Made by a program: the position numbers and the translations under genes
Assembly (NCBI GenBank): GCA_900756715.1
Contig: CAAELC010000034.1
Span: 1 to 20,985 of the forward strand
Origin: an uncultured Oscillospiraceae bacterium
Lineage (GTDB): Bacteria > Bacillota > Clostridia > Oscillospirales > Oscillospiraceae
Length of the DNA stretch: 20,985 nt
Reading direction: 5' to 3'
The notes under the pieces: generated by a model
Seen by the model: only the letters and a program-made list of their open reading frames with translations
Databases searched by the model: none
Told to the model about the DNA's origin: nothing
Shown: piece by piece, positions 1 to 7,267 of the stretch
Position numbering within the stretch: position 1 is the stretch's first letter
Layout of the letters: each line of letters begins with the position of its first letter

Positions 1-74
1 AGCGTACCATCCGGGTTCACTGCCACCTTGCCGGAGGTATCGGGAACCTGCTTTACCGTTACAAGAATTTTCAT
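1..74 (-). CDS. etfB: Electron transfer flavoprotein beta subunit, N-terminal fragment
   Basis: Only the first 24 codons lie in the window and the gene continues past the left edge. They begin MKILVTVKQVPDT, the characteristic opening of EtfB, the AMP/FAD-binding small subunit of electron transfer flavoprotein. An AAGGAGGG ribosome binding site sits just upstream, and the start is only 19 nt after the acyl-CoA dehydrogenase stop, so it is in the same operon. In clostridial reductive amino-acid pathways EtfAB pairs with the acyl-CoA dehydrogenase and can make enoyl-CoA reduction electron-bifurcating, using NADH and ferredoxin. Whether bifurcation occurs here is inference, because etfA and most of etfB are outside the window. 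Confidence 0.85.
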   Translation of the reverse strand, partial: MKILVTVKQVPDTSGKVAVNPDGT

Positions 75-93
75 TTTACCTTACCCTCCTTGA

Positions 94-1239
94 TTACTTC
101 TTCAGCAGGTTGCCGGAAATGACCATCTGCTGTACCTGACTGGTGCCCTCATAGATGCTGGTGATACGGGCATCGCGATAGATGCGCTCCACCTTGTATT
201 CACGGATGTAGCCGTAGCCGCCGTGAATCTGCACGGCCTTGTAGGCGCAGCGGTTAGCCGCCTCGGCGGCAAAATACTTGGCGATGGAGCAGGCGGAGGA
301 AGCCTCGGGGCTGTTGGCGTCCTTCAGCTGGGCAGCATGGTACACCAGCTGGCGGGCAGCCTCCACATCGGCGGCCATTTCCGCAATCATGAAGCTGATG
401 CCCTGAAAATCAGCGATGCGGCGGCCAAACTGCTTGCGCTCCTTGGCGTACTTCACGGCCTCATCCAGCGCGGACTGGGCAATGCCCACAGCCTGTGCGG
501 CAACACCAAGACGGCCTCCGTCCAGTGTCTTCATGGCAATCTGGAAGCCCTTGTGCAGGGGGCCCACCAGACAATCCTTGCTTACGCGGACATCCTCCAG
601 CACCACATCGCAGGTGGGATAGCCGTTGATGCCCATCTTCTTTTCATGGGCACCCAAAGACACGCCGGGCAGCTTCATATCCACAATAAACATGGAGATA
701 CCCTTGCTGCCCTTGGCCGTCAGGTCGGTCTTGGCAAACACCACGGCCCAGTCCGCCATAGGCGCGCCGGAAATGAAGCACTTGCGGCCATTGAGGATAA
801 AGTCATCGCCGTCCTGCACCGCCGTGGTGGTGGTGCCGCCGGCATCGGAGCCTGCGCCCGGCTCGGTCAGGGCAAAGACCATGATTTTCTCGCCGCTGGC
901 CACGGCAGGCAGGTACTTCTGCTTCTGGGCCTCGCTGCCGCCCAGCAGCAGGGGGCCGCCGCCCAGAGAGTTGGAGGTGTTGGCATAGATAGCCAGCACG
1001 GCATCCTGACGGGCCAACTCCTCCACCATCAGGGCATAGGTCAGGCTGTCGGACCCGGAGCCGCCGTACTGCTTCGGGATTTTTACGCCCATGAAGCCGT
1101 ACTTGGCCATTTTCTTGTGCATATCCCAGTTGAACTCACCGGTCTGATCCAGCTCATCCTGAATCTCCTTGGTGAACTCAGTTTCTGCAAACTGGCGGAA
1201 CAGCTTGCGCTGCATTTCGTGCTTCTTGTCCAGAATCAT
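94..1239 (-). CDS. Acyl-CoA dehydrogenase (enoyl-CoA reductase of the Stickland operon)
   Basis: This is a 381-residue flavoprotein of normal family length. Both acyl-CoA dehydrogenase signatures are visible: ALTEPGAGSD at residues 123-132 in the FAD/substrate domain, and the QIHGGYGYIREY stretch near residue 340 in the C-terminal helical domain. The likely catalytic base is Glu364 in IYEGTSQ, the position used by short-chain and butyryl-CoA dehydrogenases. The start is supported by AGGAGGAAAAGTA directly upstream. The gene lies between a 2-hydroxyacid dehydrogenase and etfB, so in this operon it probably works as a reductase, converting the enoyl-CoA made by the dehydratase to the saturated acyl-CoA with electrons from EtfAB. 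The family is certain; chain or side-group specificity cannot be told from sequence alone. Counterparts are AcdB of Clostridioides difficile and AcdA of C. sporogenes. Confidence 0.93.
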   Translation of the reverse strand: MILDKKHEMQRKLFRQFAETEFTKEIQDELDQTGEFNWDMHKKMAKYGFMGVKIPKQYGGSGSDSLTYALMVEELARQDAVLAIYANTSNSLGGGPLLLGGSEAQKQKYLPAVASGEKIMVFALTEPGAGSDAGGTTTTAVQDGDDFILNGRKCFISGAPMADWAVVFAKTDLTAKGSKGISMFIVDMKLPGVSLGAHEKKMGINGYPTCDVVLEDVRVSKDCLVGPLHKGFQIAMKTLDGGRLGVAAQAVGIAQSALDEAVKYAKERKQFGRRIADFQGISFMIAEMAADVEAARQLVYHAAQLKDANSPEASSACSIAKYFAAEAANRCAYKAVQIHGGYGYIREYKVERIYRDARITSIYEGTSQVQQMVISGNLLKK

Positions 1240-1273
1240 TACTTTTCCTCCTATTTTATTTCACTTTCAGCAA

Positions 1274-2275
1274 TCAGCAGGGAATCTCGTGGCGGGATTT
1301 ACCGGTGGTCATAATCTCATAGATGCTGTCCACGCCGCACTCAGCCATCTGCTGGGCGGCTTCCTCGGTAAAGAAGGCCATGTGGGGGGTGTGATACACA
1401 TTCACAAAGGAGCGCAGATACTTCAGCTTGAAATAGGGCATGCCGGGGGTATGGATAATATCCTCGTCATGCGGCACATGGATGATACCGGTTTCCCCGG
1501 GGAAGGCGTCCATGAACAAAGCGGAGAACTTGCCGCTTTCCACCGCCTCGGTAACGGCGTCAATATCCATCAGCTCGCCGCGGGCATTGTCGATAAACGC
1601 CACACCGTCCTTCATCTTGGCAATGGCCTCTCTGTTAATCATGCCGGTGGTGGCGGGCAGCAGTGGGGTGTGGATGGTGATGATGTCAGACTCGCGATAC
1701 AGCGTATCCAGATCCACATATTCAGCATACTGGCGCACAGCGTCATTTTCATAGACATCGTTTGCCAGAATGCGGCAGCCGAAGCCGGACAGGCACTTGA
1801 TGACGGTGAAGCCGATCTTGCCGGTGCCCATGACGCCAACGGTCATGGTACGCAGCTCGCGGCCCATCTTGCCCTTCAGGGTGAAGTCGTTGTCATTGGT
1901 GTTATACAGAGCCTTCTTATACTTGCGAATGCACATCAGAATGGCCATGACCGTATATTCGGCCACGCCATTGGGGGCGTAGGCGCCGTTGCACAGGCGG
2001 AAGCCCAGCGAGCGGGCATAGTCGCAGTTCATATGGTTATAGCCCACGCAGCGGGAGGCCAGCACCTGAACGCCGTAGCCCTTCAGCTCATCCAGCACCT
2101 CGTTGCAGTAGTCGCTCTGGCCCAGCGTGGTCACGCCGTCGCATCCGGCAGCCATGGACGCCGTGGTCTTATCCAGATTGGAAGGGGTGGAAACCAGATC
2201 AATGCCATACTTTTTGCACAGGCCCTCGATAACGGGCTTTTCGTCGGGTCTTACCTCATAGGCGGCGATTTTCAT
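1274..2275 (-). CDS. D-2-hydroxyacid dehydrogenase (NAD-dependent)
   Basis: This 333-residue protein belongs to the D-lactate / D-2-hydroxyisocaproate dehydrogenase family. The nucleotide-binding loop GTGKIG lies at residues 150-155, and Asp173 at the end of the next strand fits NAD preference. The catalytic triad is present: Arg232 in DNARGE, Glu261 in FPGETG, and His298 in YHTPHMAFFTEEA. It would reduce the 2-oxo acid formed by transamination to the D-2-hydroxy acid used by the CoA-transferase and dehydratase encoded upstream. A GAGGAG ribosome binding site precedes the ATG. About 100 nt separate it from the CoA-transferase gene, including an imperfect GAGAGGGCC/TGGCTCTC hairpin without a T-run, so read-through is expected. 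The substrate (branched-chain, aromatic or other) is unresolved; LdhA of C. difficile and FldH of C. sporogenes do the same job in related pathways. Confidence 0.92.
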   Translation of the reverse strand: MKIAAYEVRPDEKPVIEGLCKKYGIDLVSTPSNLDKTTASMAAGCDGVTTLGQSDYCNEVLDELKGYGVQVLASRCVGYNHMNCDYARSLGFRLCNGAYAPNGVAEYTVMAILMCIRKYKKALYNTNDNDFTLKGKMGRELRTMTVGVMGTGKIGFTVIKCLSGFGCRILANDVYENDAVRQYAEYVDLDTLYRESDIITIHTPLLPATTGMINREAIAKMKDGVAFIDNARGELMDIDAVTEAVESGKFSALFMDAFPGETGIIHVPHDEDIIHTPGMPYFKLKYLRSFVNVYHTPHMAFFTEEAAQQMAECGVDSIYEIMTTGKSRHEIPC

Positions 2276-2378
2276 AATAATTGCTCCTCACTTTCTCCTC
2301 TTGGAGAGCCATTCGGCCCTCTCATTCCTATTCCTTCTATCTATCAAAATGCAGGGGTGAAATCGCGGGGATCGGGGA

Positions 2379-3623
2379 TCAATCACGCAGGGCGGGGTCC
2401 ATGGATGCAGCTTCACCGGCAGCAATCATGGCGGCCACCTGCTCATCGGTATAGCCCAGATTTTTCAGAATCTGCTCGGTCTGCTCGCCCAGATAGGGGC
2501 CGCGGTTGTAGGGGGGCAGCTCCGTTTCCTCAAAAATCACGGGAGGGCGAACCATGGTGCGCTTTGCTCCGTTGGGATATTCCATCTCATAGAAGCAGCC
2601 GGAGGCCCATGCCTGCTTATCCACCAGCAGCTGATCCCAGGTCTGGGCCACTGCGTAGGGCAGATCGTTTGCATCCATCAGCTTGCACCACTCATCCAGC
2701 GTGCGGCTGGCCATCTCCTGCACCAGGAAGTCATAGAACTCCTCGATGTTGGCCTGCAGGTTGGTCTGGGGATAATAGCGGGGGTCCTCCGCCAGCTCGG
2801 GATGGCCGATGGCACGCATAAAAATGGGATAGTGCCGGTTATACTGGGGCATGGCAATCTGCAGCCACTTGTTGTCCTTGGTCTTGTGGGCCACCACCAG
2901 CGGGTTGGGCAGCGTGCGGCGGGACAGAGGATACTGGGTGGTGGGGTCGCCGTACTGGCTGGATTGCAGCAGCAGGGACACATCCCAGATGGCGCTGTGG
3001 AACAGGGACACCACCACGCGGTCGCCGATGCCGGTTTCACGGGCGCGGTACAACGCCGCCAGCACGCCGCTGGCCAGATACATGCCCACCTGATGGTCGC
3101 CGAAGCCCGCAATGGTCAGCATGGGCAGAGAGTCCTTGTCAAACAGGGTACCCAGCACGCCGCCGCGGGCAAAGAAGGCGGTGAAGTCAAAGCCCGGCAG
3201 ATCCTTGTCAGGACCCTTTTCACCGTAGCCGGAGACGAAGCCGTATACCAGCTTGGGATACTTCGCATGCAGCGTCTCATAGTCCAGCCCCGCCTTTTTC
3301 AGGGGGTTCTGACGCCAGTTGGTGATGAAAATGTCGGCACCGGCAATAAGCTTTTCCAGCGCCTCGCGGCCGCCGGCGCTCTTGGTGTTGAGAACCACGC
3401 AGGTCTTGTTGGCGTTTTCCAGATCGTAAGAGGTATTCTCCTTCTGATCCTGCGGACGGCCTTCGTTGACTGCGGTGTACCGCAGCGGGTCGCCTGCGGG
3501 AGCCTCGACCTTAATCACCTCGGCGCCCAGATCAGCCAGATAGCGGGCGCAGCAGGGGGCGGCAATAAAGGTGGCCAGCTCCACTACCTTGATGCCCTCC
3601 AATGGGCGTTTGATCTCGTTCAT
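2379..3623 (-). CDS. Family III CoA-transferase (HadA/FldA/CaiB-like)
   Basis: This 414-residue protein is of the CaiB/BaiF (family III) CoA-transferase fold. Recognisable parts are the N-terminal LEGIKVVELATFIAAP and LGAEVIKVEAP segments, the GFVSGYGEKGP region near 128-138, and AGFGDHQVGMYLASGVLAALY near 172-192. Asp176 in GFGDHQVG occupies the position of the nucleophilic Asp that forms the acyl-anhydride intermediate in formyl-CoA transferase. In this operon it would move CoA from the end-product acyl-CoA, or an enoyl-CoA, onto the 2-hydroxy acid before dehydration, as HadA and FldA do. The start is preceded by ACAGGAGGAACAACC, and only 16 nt separate the gene from the dehydratase beta subunit. 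Family assignment is firm and the acyl group is unknown. Confidence 0.92.
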   Translation of the reverse strand: MNEIKRPLEGIKVVELATFIAAPCCARYLADLGAEVIKVEAPAGDPLRYTAVNEGRPQDQKENTSYDLENANKTCVVLNTKSAGGREALEKLIAGADIFITNWRQNPLKKAGLDYETLHAKYPKLVYGFVSGYGEKGPDKDLPGFDFTAFFARGGVLGTLFDKDSLPMLTIAGFGDHQVGMYLASGVLAALYRARETGIGDRVVVSLFHSAIWDVSLLLQSSQYGDPTTQYPLSRRTLPNPLVVAHKTKDNKWLQIAMPQYNRHYPIFMRAIGHPELAEDPRYYPQTNLQANIEEFYDFLVQEMASRTLDEWCKLMDANDLPYAVAQTWDQLLVDKQAWASGCFYEMEYPNGAKRTMVRPPVIFEETELPPYNRGPYLGEQTEQILKNLGYTDEQVAAMIAAGEAASMDPALRD

Positions 3624-3639
3624 GGTTGTTCCTCCTGTA

Positions 3640-4758
3640 TTAAAGATTCAGCATGTCGCGGAAGGTTTCGATGTTGGTGCGGGCCTGCTCGAAGTGGACA
3701 ATCTGCCGGTCCACCTCTACCATTGTGACGGGGATGCCCGCATTCCGGCAGGCCTTGCGGATCAGGGCATAGTCGAACTCCTCGGGGTCACAGAACTTGG
3801 TCATGACCACCAGAACGCCCTTGGCGCCCCGGGCCTTGACCGTGTCCACGATCCACTGGATGCGGGGCTTATCCTGATTGTACAGCACCGAACAGTTATC
3901 CATGTTGGCAAACTTCCGGGCCAGCGCCGTCAGCGCGTCGGAGCCGCCGGGCACATCGGTGCGATACTGGCGGGACTGGGCAGCCAGATCGTCAGCCACG
4001 ATATGCATATTCAGGTCGTCCAGAATCTCATTGAAGCCCGGTGCATCGGCCAGAATGCCGGAGATAACAATCGGCGTCTTCCCGGCAGCAGGAGCCTGCT
4101 GCTCCAGAGCGGCCACCAGCTCCTCGATGAGGGCTGTATGCTCCTCCTTGAGCATGAAGAACGCGGACTTGAAGGCATCGCTGCGCTGCTGTGCGGTGAC
4201 CTCGGGATGCTTGGCCAGCACCTCGTCCAGACGGCGCATGGCTGCGTTATGGCGGTTATACACTGCGCCGGAGGCTGCAAGGCTGTCGTTATCAAAGCTG
4301 CCGCCCAACTCCGTCAGGTCGCGGATCACACGCTCATAGCCTGCGCGGGTAAATTTCACGCCGTACTCGGGCTTGCGGTTCTGGGGATAGGTCATGGGGA
4401 TAAACCGGATGGAGGGAACGGCATACTTCCAGTTTTCTCCCAGCGTTTTCAGGGTATCACACAGAGAGGGGATGACAATGGCGCTGGCGCCTTCATACGC
4501 GCCGTCCATGCCCAGTTCCAGAATGGACTGGACGATGGAGCACAGGAAAGCAGGGAAATACTCCTTAGCCCGGCGCAGTTCCATATCGCCGCCCCAGGCG
4601 CCCATGGGAACGAAGCCCATAGAATGAATCAGTTCCTCCGGGGTGTAGACCGGGGCGCACAGCACCACCTTCCTGCCCTGAGCAAGATAGCGGTCCATCT
4701 GGCCTCTGGGATCGGCGGCAGCCTCGTGCAGCTTGGCAAACAATTCATTGACAGTCAT
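3640..4758 (-). CDS. hadC: 2-hydroxyacyl-CoA dehydratase, beta subunit (HadC/FldC/HgdB type)
   Basis: This 372-residue subunit belongs to the HgdB/FldC/HadC family. With the alpha subunit it forms an oxygen-sensitive iron-sulfur dehydratase that removes water from (R)-2-hydroxyacyl-CoA through a ketyl radical. Family-typical segments are KVVLCAPVYTPEELIHSMGF near residues 30-49, FPAFLCSIVQS near 69-78, VIPSLCDTLK and VVMTKFCDPEEFDYALIR. Cys73, Cys100 and Cys323 are the expected [4Fe-4S] cluster ligands. The start lies two nt beyond the alpha-subunit stop, with its AAAGGAG ribosome binding site inside the end of the alpha gene, so the subunits are probably translationally coupled. The name follows the family; whether it acts in an isocaproate, arylpropionate or other pathway cannot be decided here. 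Confidence 0.92.
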   Translation of the reverse strand: MTVNELFAKLHEAAADPRGQMDRYLAQGRKVVLCAPVYTPEELIHSMGFVPMGAWGGDMELRRAKEYFPAFLCSIVQSILELGMDGAYEGASAIVIPSLCDTLKTLGENWKYAVPSIRFIPMTYPQNRKPEYGVKFTRAGYERVIRDLTELGGSFDNDSLAASGAVYNRHNAAMRRLDEVLAKHPEVTAQQRSDAFKSAFFMLKEEHTALIEELVAALEQQAPAAGKTPIVISGILADAPGFNEILDDLNMHIVADDLAAQSRQYRTDVPGGSDALTALARKFANMDNCSVLYNQDKPRIQWIVDTVKARGAKGVLVVMTKFCDPEEFDYALIRKACRNAGIPVTMVEVDRQIVHFEQARTNIETFRDMLNL

Positions 4759-4760
4759 AT

Positions 4761-6005
4761 TTACTTCGCTCCTTTCGCCGCTTTGTTTTCTTCCATAATC
4801 TCCATCAGGCCCTGCACACGGGTGTCATACTGCGCCTCGGAGAAGTTCCGGGGATCGGCCTGATCGCCGTCGAAGCTGGCCACCGGAATGTTGCAGGCAG
4901 CGCCCACCTGGCGGCCCATCTCGTACATGAAGCCGCTCCACAGCTTGCAGGACCGGTTGGTGTGGATGAGCATGCCCTCCACGGAGTTGTCCTTGCAGAG
5001 CTTGATGCGCTTGTCTCGTGATTTTTCCAGATTGATGGCATTGGGAACGGAGCAATATGCCCGGATCATGCCGTCAAAGGAGTCATAATCAAAGCCGAAG
5101 GCGTCGGCATAGATGGTCGTGACCATGTTGATGCCCCGGGATTTGAGGCCCGTGCTGGTGGCACGCAGATAAGGCCAGCAGGCAATGCCTTCGAACAGAA
5201 TCCGGTATTTCTCCTCCGTGCGGAAGGTAGAGGTGCCATTCTTGTGATTCTCCTCATACTCCTTCAGCAGGGTTTCCATGGCCTCGCCGGAGCACTCCTT
5301 GCCGCGGGCCGTAACCATGACAGCCATGTGGTTGAGCAGGTCGAAGCCGTTGAAGGGAGAGGGAACATATCTGGCGCAGCCCGTAGCCGCCAGCCATGCG
5401 CGGCTGGCGCGGCAGCTGAAGCCGGTAACCTCCTTGAACTTCTCGTCGCTCCACTTCAGGCCGAACAGGGTTTCCAGCTGATGCACGGCGTCCCAGAACT
5501 GGGCGGACACATATTCCACGAAGGAATCCGGCACATCGTAGTCGGGGTTGAAGGGAATATCCAGCATAATCATGGGAACATTCAGTTCCTGCGCCAGATT
5601 TTCGTACCATTTAATCATGCAGGAGCAGATATTGCTGCAGCACATCACCACATCCGGCATGGCCACATCCTGCTCGGGACAGGACTTCAGCTTGGCGTAG
5701 GCCATGGAGATGCGGGCATAGGCGCAGATGTCGTTGGAATAGCCATCCGCCTCCGCCACATTGCACATGCGCTCGCCTGCGCCGCGGGCCGCAATACCGG
5801 CGGCCTGATTTTCCGGATACACGGTGGCAATGCCCAGCGTCTCCGGGATCTCTACCGGGAAGTTGCTGGAAATCCACGCAACGGGGATGCCCTTTTTCTT
5901 CGCCTCAACGGCGTCGGTATAGGCGTCGGCCGCGATTTTGCCCAGCTTGTACTTGGCGGAATTGGGGTCCACCGGACGAGGGGCTTTTTTTACAGTTTCT
6001 GCCAT
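4761..6005 (-). CDS. hadB: 2-hydroxyacyl-CoA dehydratase, alpha subunit (HadB/FldB/HgdA type)
   Basis: This 414-residue subunit pairs with the next gene to form the 2-hydroxyacyl-CoA dehydratase. Typical segments are the substrate-pocket region AWISSNFPVEIPETLG near residues 43-58, NDICAYARISMAYAK near 91-105, a Cys-rich VVMCCSNICSCMIKWYE near 119-135, and IHTNRSCKLWSGFMYEMGRQV near 347-367. Cys94, Cys127 and Cys353 are plausible [4Fe-4S] ligands. The other cysteines around residues 122-129 make that stretch unusually Cys-dense. The start is set by AAGGAGGCAATTAT immediately upstream. About 150 nt separate it from the activator gene, an unusually long gap inside this tight operon; that gap holds three copies of a short repeat and a possible small ORF, described separately. 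Confidence 0.92.
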   Translation of the reverse strand: MAETVKKAPRPVDPNSAKYKLGKIAADAYTDAVEAKKKGIPVAWISSNFPVEIPETLGIATVYPENQAAGIAARGAGERMCNVAEADGYSNDICAYARISMAYAKLKSCPEQDVAMPDVVMCCSNICSCMIKWYENLAQELNVPMIMLDIPFNPDYDVPDSFVEYVSAQFWDAVHQLETLFGLKWSDEKFKEVTGFSCRASRAWLAATGCARYVPSPFNGFDLLNHMAVMVTARGKECSGEAMETLLKEYEENHKNGTSTFRTEEKYRILFEGIACWPYLRATSTGLKSRGINMVTTIYADAFGFDYDSFDGMIRAYCSVPNAINLEKSRDKRIKLCKDNSVEGMLIHTNRSCKLWSGFMYEMGRQVGAACNIPVASFDGDQADPRNFSEAQYDTRVQGLMEIMEENKAAKGAK

Positions 6006-6019
6006 ATAATTGCCTCCTT

Positions 6020-6127
6020 CTACTTTACCTCTCTGGTTGCCAATGTTTGCTTTTCCTTTCTGTCCTCAAAAGTGCGCGAAAACGGGGAAATGCTTTTCCT
6101 TTCTATCCTCAACAGGAGCAGCGGCAT
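6020..6127 (-). CDS. Possible 35-residue small ORF between activator and dehydratase genes
   Basis: An ATG with an AAAGGTG ribosome-binding-like sequence 6 nt upstream opens a 35-codon frame. It encodes a basic peptide starting MPLLLLRIERKSIS and ending TREVK, with its stop 14 nt before the dehydratase alpha start. The stop lies right beside the AAGGAGG of that gene, a layout that would suit translational coupling. Against a real gene, the frame runs across two copies of a nucleotide repeat read in different frames, it matches no family I know, and the length is within chance expectation. I list it because nothing else explains the unusually long gap. Confidence 0.22.
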   Translation of the reverse strand: MPLLLLRIERKSISPFSRTFEDRKEKQTLATREVK

Positions 6128-6149
6128 TGTTTCACCTTTCCATCCTCAA
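6048..6149 (-). repeat. Three spaced copies of a 22-nt repeat in the hadI-hadB gap
   Basis: Copies lie at 6048-6069, 6091-6112 and 6128-6149. On the coding (minus) strand each reads approximately TTGAGGAYRGAAAGG followed by AAAAGCA or a close variant. The first two match at 21 of 22 positions and the third matches the second at 18 of 22. Start-to-start distances are 43 and 37 nt, so the repeat is not in phase with any one reading frame and is a nucleic-acid rather than a protein repeat. Each copy carries a GAAAGG Shine-Dalgarno-like core. Possible roles are protein or ribosome binding in the leader of the dehydratase cistron, or remnants of local duplication. Confidence 0.7.
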
Positions 6150-6157
6150 AAGAAAGA

Positions 6158-6934
6158 TCATCCCTTGCACTGCTTCCAGGCATAAATTGCAGCGCCCAAA
6201 GCGCCAAAATACTGAGCCAGCGGGTCATAGGAAATTTCCATTCCCAGTGCCTGCGCCATATAATGGCGCACCGCCTCATTTCTGGCCCCGCCGCCGGACA
6301 TACACACCCGTTCCTCCACACCGGCCCGGCGGGCCAGTGCCGCCACACGGGTGGCCACACTCTGGCAGATGCCTGCCACAAGATCCGCCTGCTTTACGCC
6401 GTTTGCCAGCTGGCTGATTACCTCGGACTCGGCAAACACGGTGCAGGTGCTGGAAATAGGAGCGGGCCGGGTACTGCCGGCGGCAACGGCGCCCAGCTTG
6501 TCAATATCCAGCCGCAGGATGGAGGCCATCACCTCCAGAAAGCGGCCGGTGCCTGCGGCGCATTTATCGTTCATCACGAAGTTGCTCATGCGGCCATCCG
6601 GAGTCAGGGAGATTACCTTGGCATCCTGTCCGCCGATGTCGATGACGGTGCGCAGATCGGGAAACACGAACCGCCCGCCCAGTGCGTGGCAGGTCAGCTC
6701 GCTGACCTCGCCATCGGCGCCCTCGAAACGGTTGCGGCCGTATCCGGTTACAATTGCCCGGGACATATCCGCCCGCGTCAGGCCGCTGGAACGCCACAGC
6801 TTTTCTAACGCCTCCCGGGGGCCATCGGTTCCCAGGCCGCCAGGAGAAAGACTGATGGCCGTAAGGGCTGCGCCGTCTTTCAGAACGGCGCACTTGGAGG
6901 TGGTACTGCCGATGTCAATTCCCAATGTGTACAT
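6158..6934 (-). CDS. hadI: 2-hydroxyacyl-CoA dehydratase activator (HadI/FldI/HgdC type)
   Basis: This 258-residue ATPase of the ASKHA (actin/hexokinase) fold is the first gene of the operon. It opens with the phosphate-binding loop GIDIGSTTSKCAVLKDG (residues 5-21), and the second motif IDIGGQDAKVISL is near 98-110. Cys125 in NDKCAAGTGRF and Cys164 in SSTCTVFAESEVI are the two cysteines per monomer that hold the single [4Fe-4S] cluster bridging the homodimer. The protein uses ATP to push one low-potential electron, usually from reduced ferredoxin, into the dehydratase to start the radical reaction. GAGGAG is positioned 8 nt before the ATG. Its promoter and a probable operator are immediately upstream. 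Length and motifs are standard for the family. Confidence 0.94.
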   Translation of the reverse strand: MYTLGIDIGSTTSKCAVLKDGAALTAISLSPGGLGTDGPREALEKLWRSSGLTRADMSRAIVTGYGRNRFEGADGEVSELTCHALGGRFVFPDLRTVIDIGGQDAKVISLTPDGRMSNFVMNDKCAAGTGRFLEVMASILRLDIDKLGAVAAGSTRPAPISSTCTVFAESEVISQLANGVKQADLVAGICQSVATRVAALARRAGVEERVCMSGGGARNEAVRHYMAQALGMEISYDPLAQYFGALGAAIYAWKQCKG

Positions 6935-6965
6935 ATATCTGGCTCCTCCATTTCATAAAGGTTCA

Positions 6966-6982
6966 AGCTGGTCTTACCAGCT
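6966..6982. promoter_or_regulatory. 17-bp palindromic operator, GntR/FadR type
   Basis: The site is a perfect 7-bp inverted repeat around a 3-nt centre (AGCTGGT-CTT-ACCAGCT on the plus strand). Its core is TGGT-N3-ACCA, the core shared by operators of FadR-subfamily GntR regulators such as PdhR, LldR and FadR. It starts about 7 nt downstream of the -10 box of the hadI promoter, so it covers roughly +1 to +17 of the operon, a classic repressor position. The regulator itself is not in the window. The same sequence could form a short hairpin at the very 5' end of the transcript. Confidence 0.6.
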
Positions 6983-6989
6983 ACGACAA

Positions 6990-7018
6990 ATTATAGAACA
7001 TCGTTACAAGCCTGTCAA
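6990..7018 (-). promoter_or_regulatory. Consensus sigma-A promoter of the hadI-to-etfB operon
   Basis: On the minus strand the -35 box TTGACA (7018-7013) and -10 box TATAAT (6995-6990) both match consensus exactly and are 17 nt apart. The DNA just upstream is AT-rich, with runs of A and T, and could act as an UP element. The ATG of the activator gene is about 55 nt downstream of the -10 box. Confidence 0.88.
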
Positions 7019-7122
7019 CCTGCCATTGTGCTAAAAAAATAACAATTATTTGGGTAATATACCGGATTGCACTTTAAATTGTAAAACTGTACGCATTTAT
7101 CTTCCGATTTTATATGCAATTT

Positions 7123-7152
7123 TTGATAAGTTTTTATTACACAGCATATAAT
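7123..7152 (+). promoter_or_regulatory. Candidate distal promoter of the TIGR00300 gene
   Basis: TTGATA (7123-7128) and a perfect TATAAT (7147-7152) are separated by 18 nt. It would give a leader of about 155 nt before the ATG at 7317. The surrounding DNA is very AT-rich, so chance matches are more likely here than elsewhere. Confidence 0.45.
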
Positions 7153-7238
7153 TTTATTATCACCTGTATTTTTTGTTTCGTGTTGCGAATCAAATCGTAT
7201 TTTCTCGTAAACTGGTGCTTCGGCGCAAAATGTGCAGG

Positions 7239-7267
7239 TTGCGCGCGGAGGCGCGGTATGATATACT
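7239..7267 (+). promoter_or_regulatory. Candidate proximal promoter of the TIGR00300 gene, with overlapping inverted repeat
   Basis: TTGCGC (7239-7244) and TATACT (7262-7267) are 17 nt apart, and the ATG follows 49 nt later. The -35 box is also the right arm of an inverted repeat (GCGCAA at 7223-7228, TTGCGC at 7239-7244), suggesting an operator that could block the polymerase. Confidence 0.5.

Noticed and set aside
2276..2378. Terminator or internal promoter between the CoA-transferase and 2-hydroxyacid dehydrogenase genes
   Set aside because: Only a weak GAGAGGGCC/TGGCTCTC hairpin without a T-run and no convincing -35/-10 pair was seen.
223..6185. Long plus-strand frames opposite the dehydratase operon (for example 223-1314, 1169-2821, 2802-3728, 3571-4863, 5244-6185)
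   Set aside because: They are antisense shadows of GC-rich genes, have no recognisable domains or ribosome binding sites, and the minus-strand genes carry full catalytic motifs.
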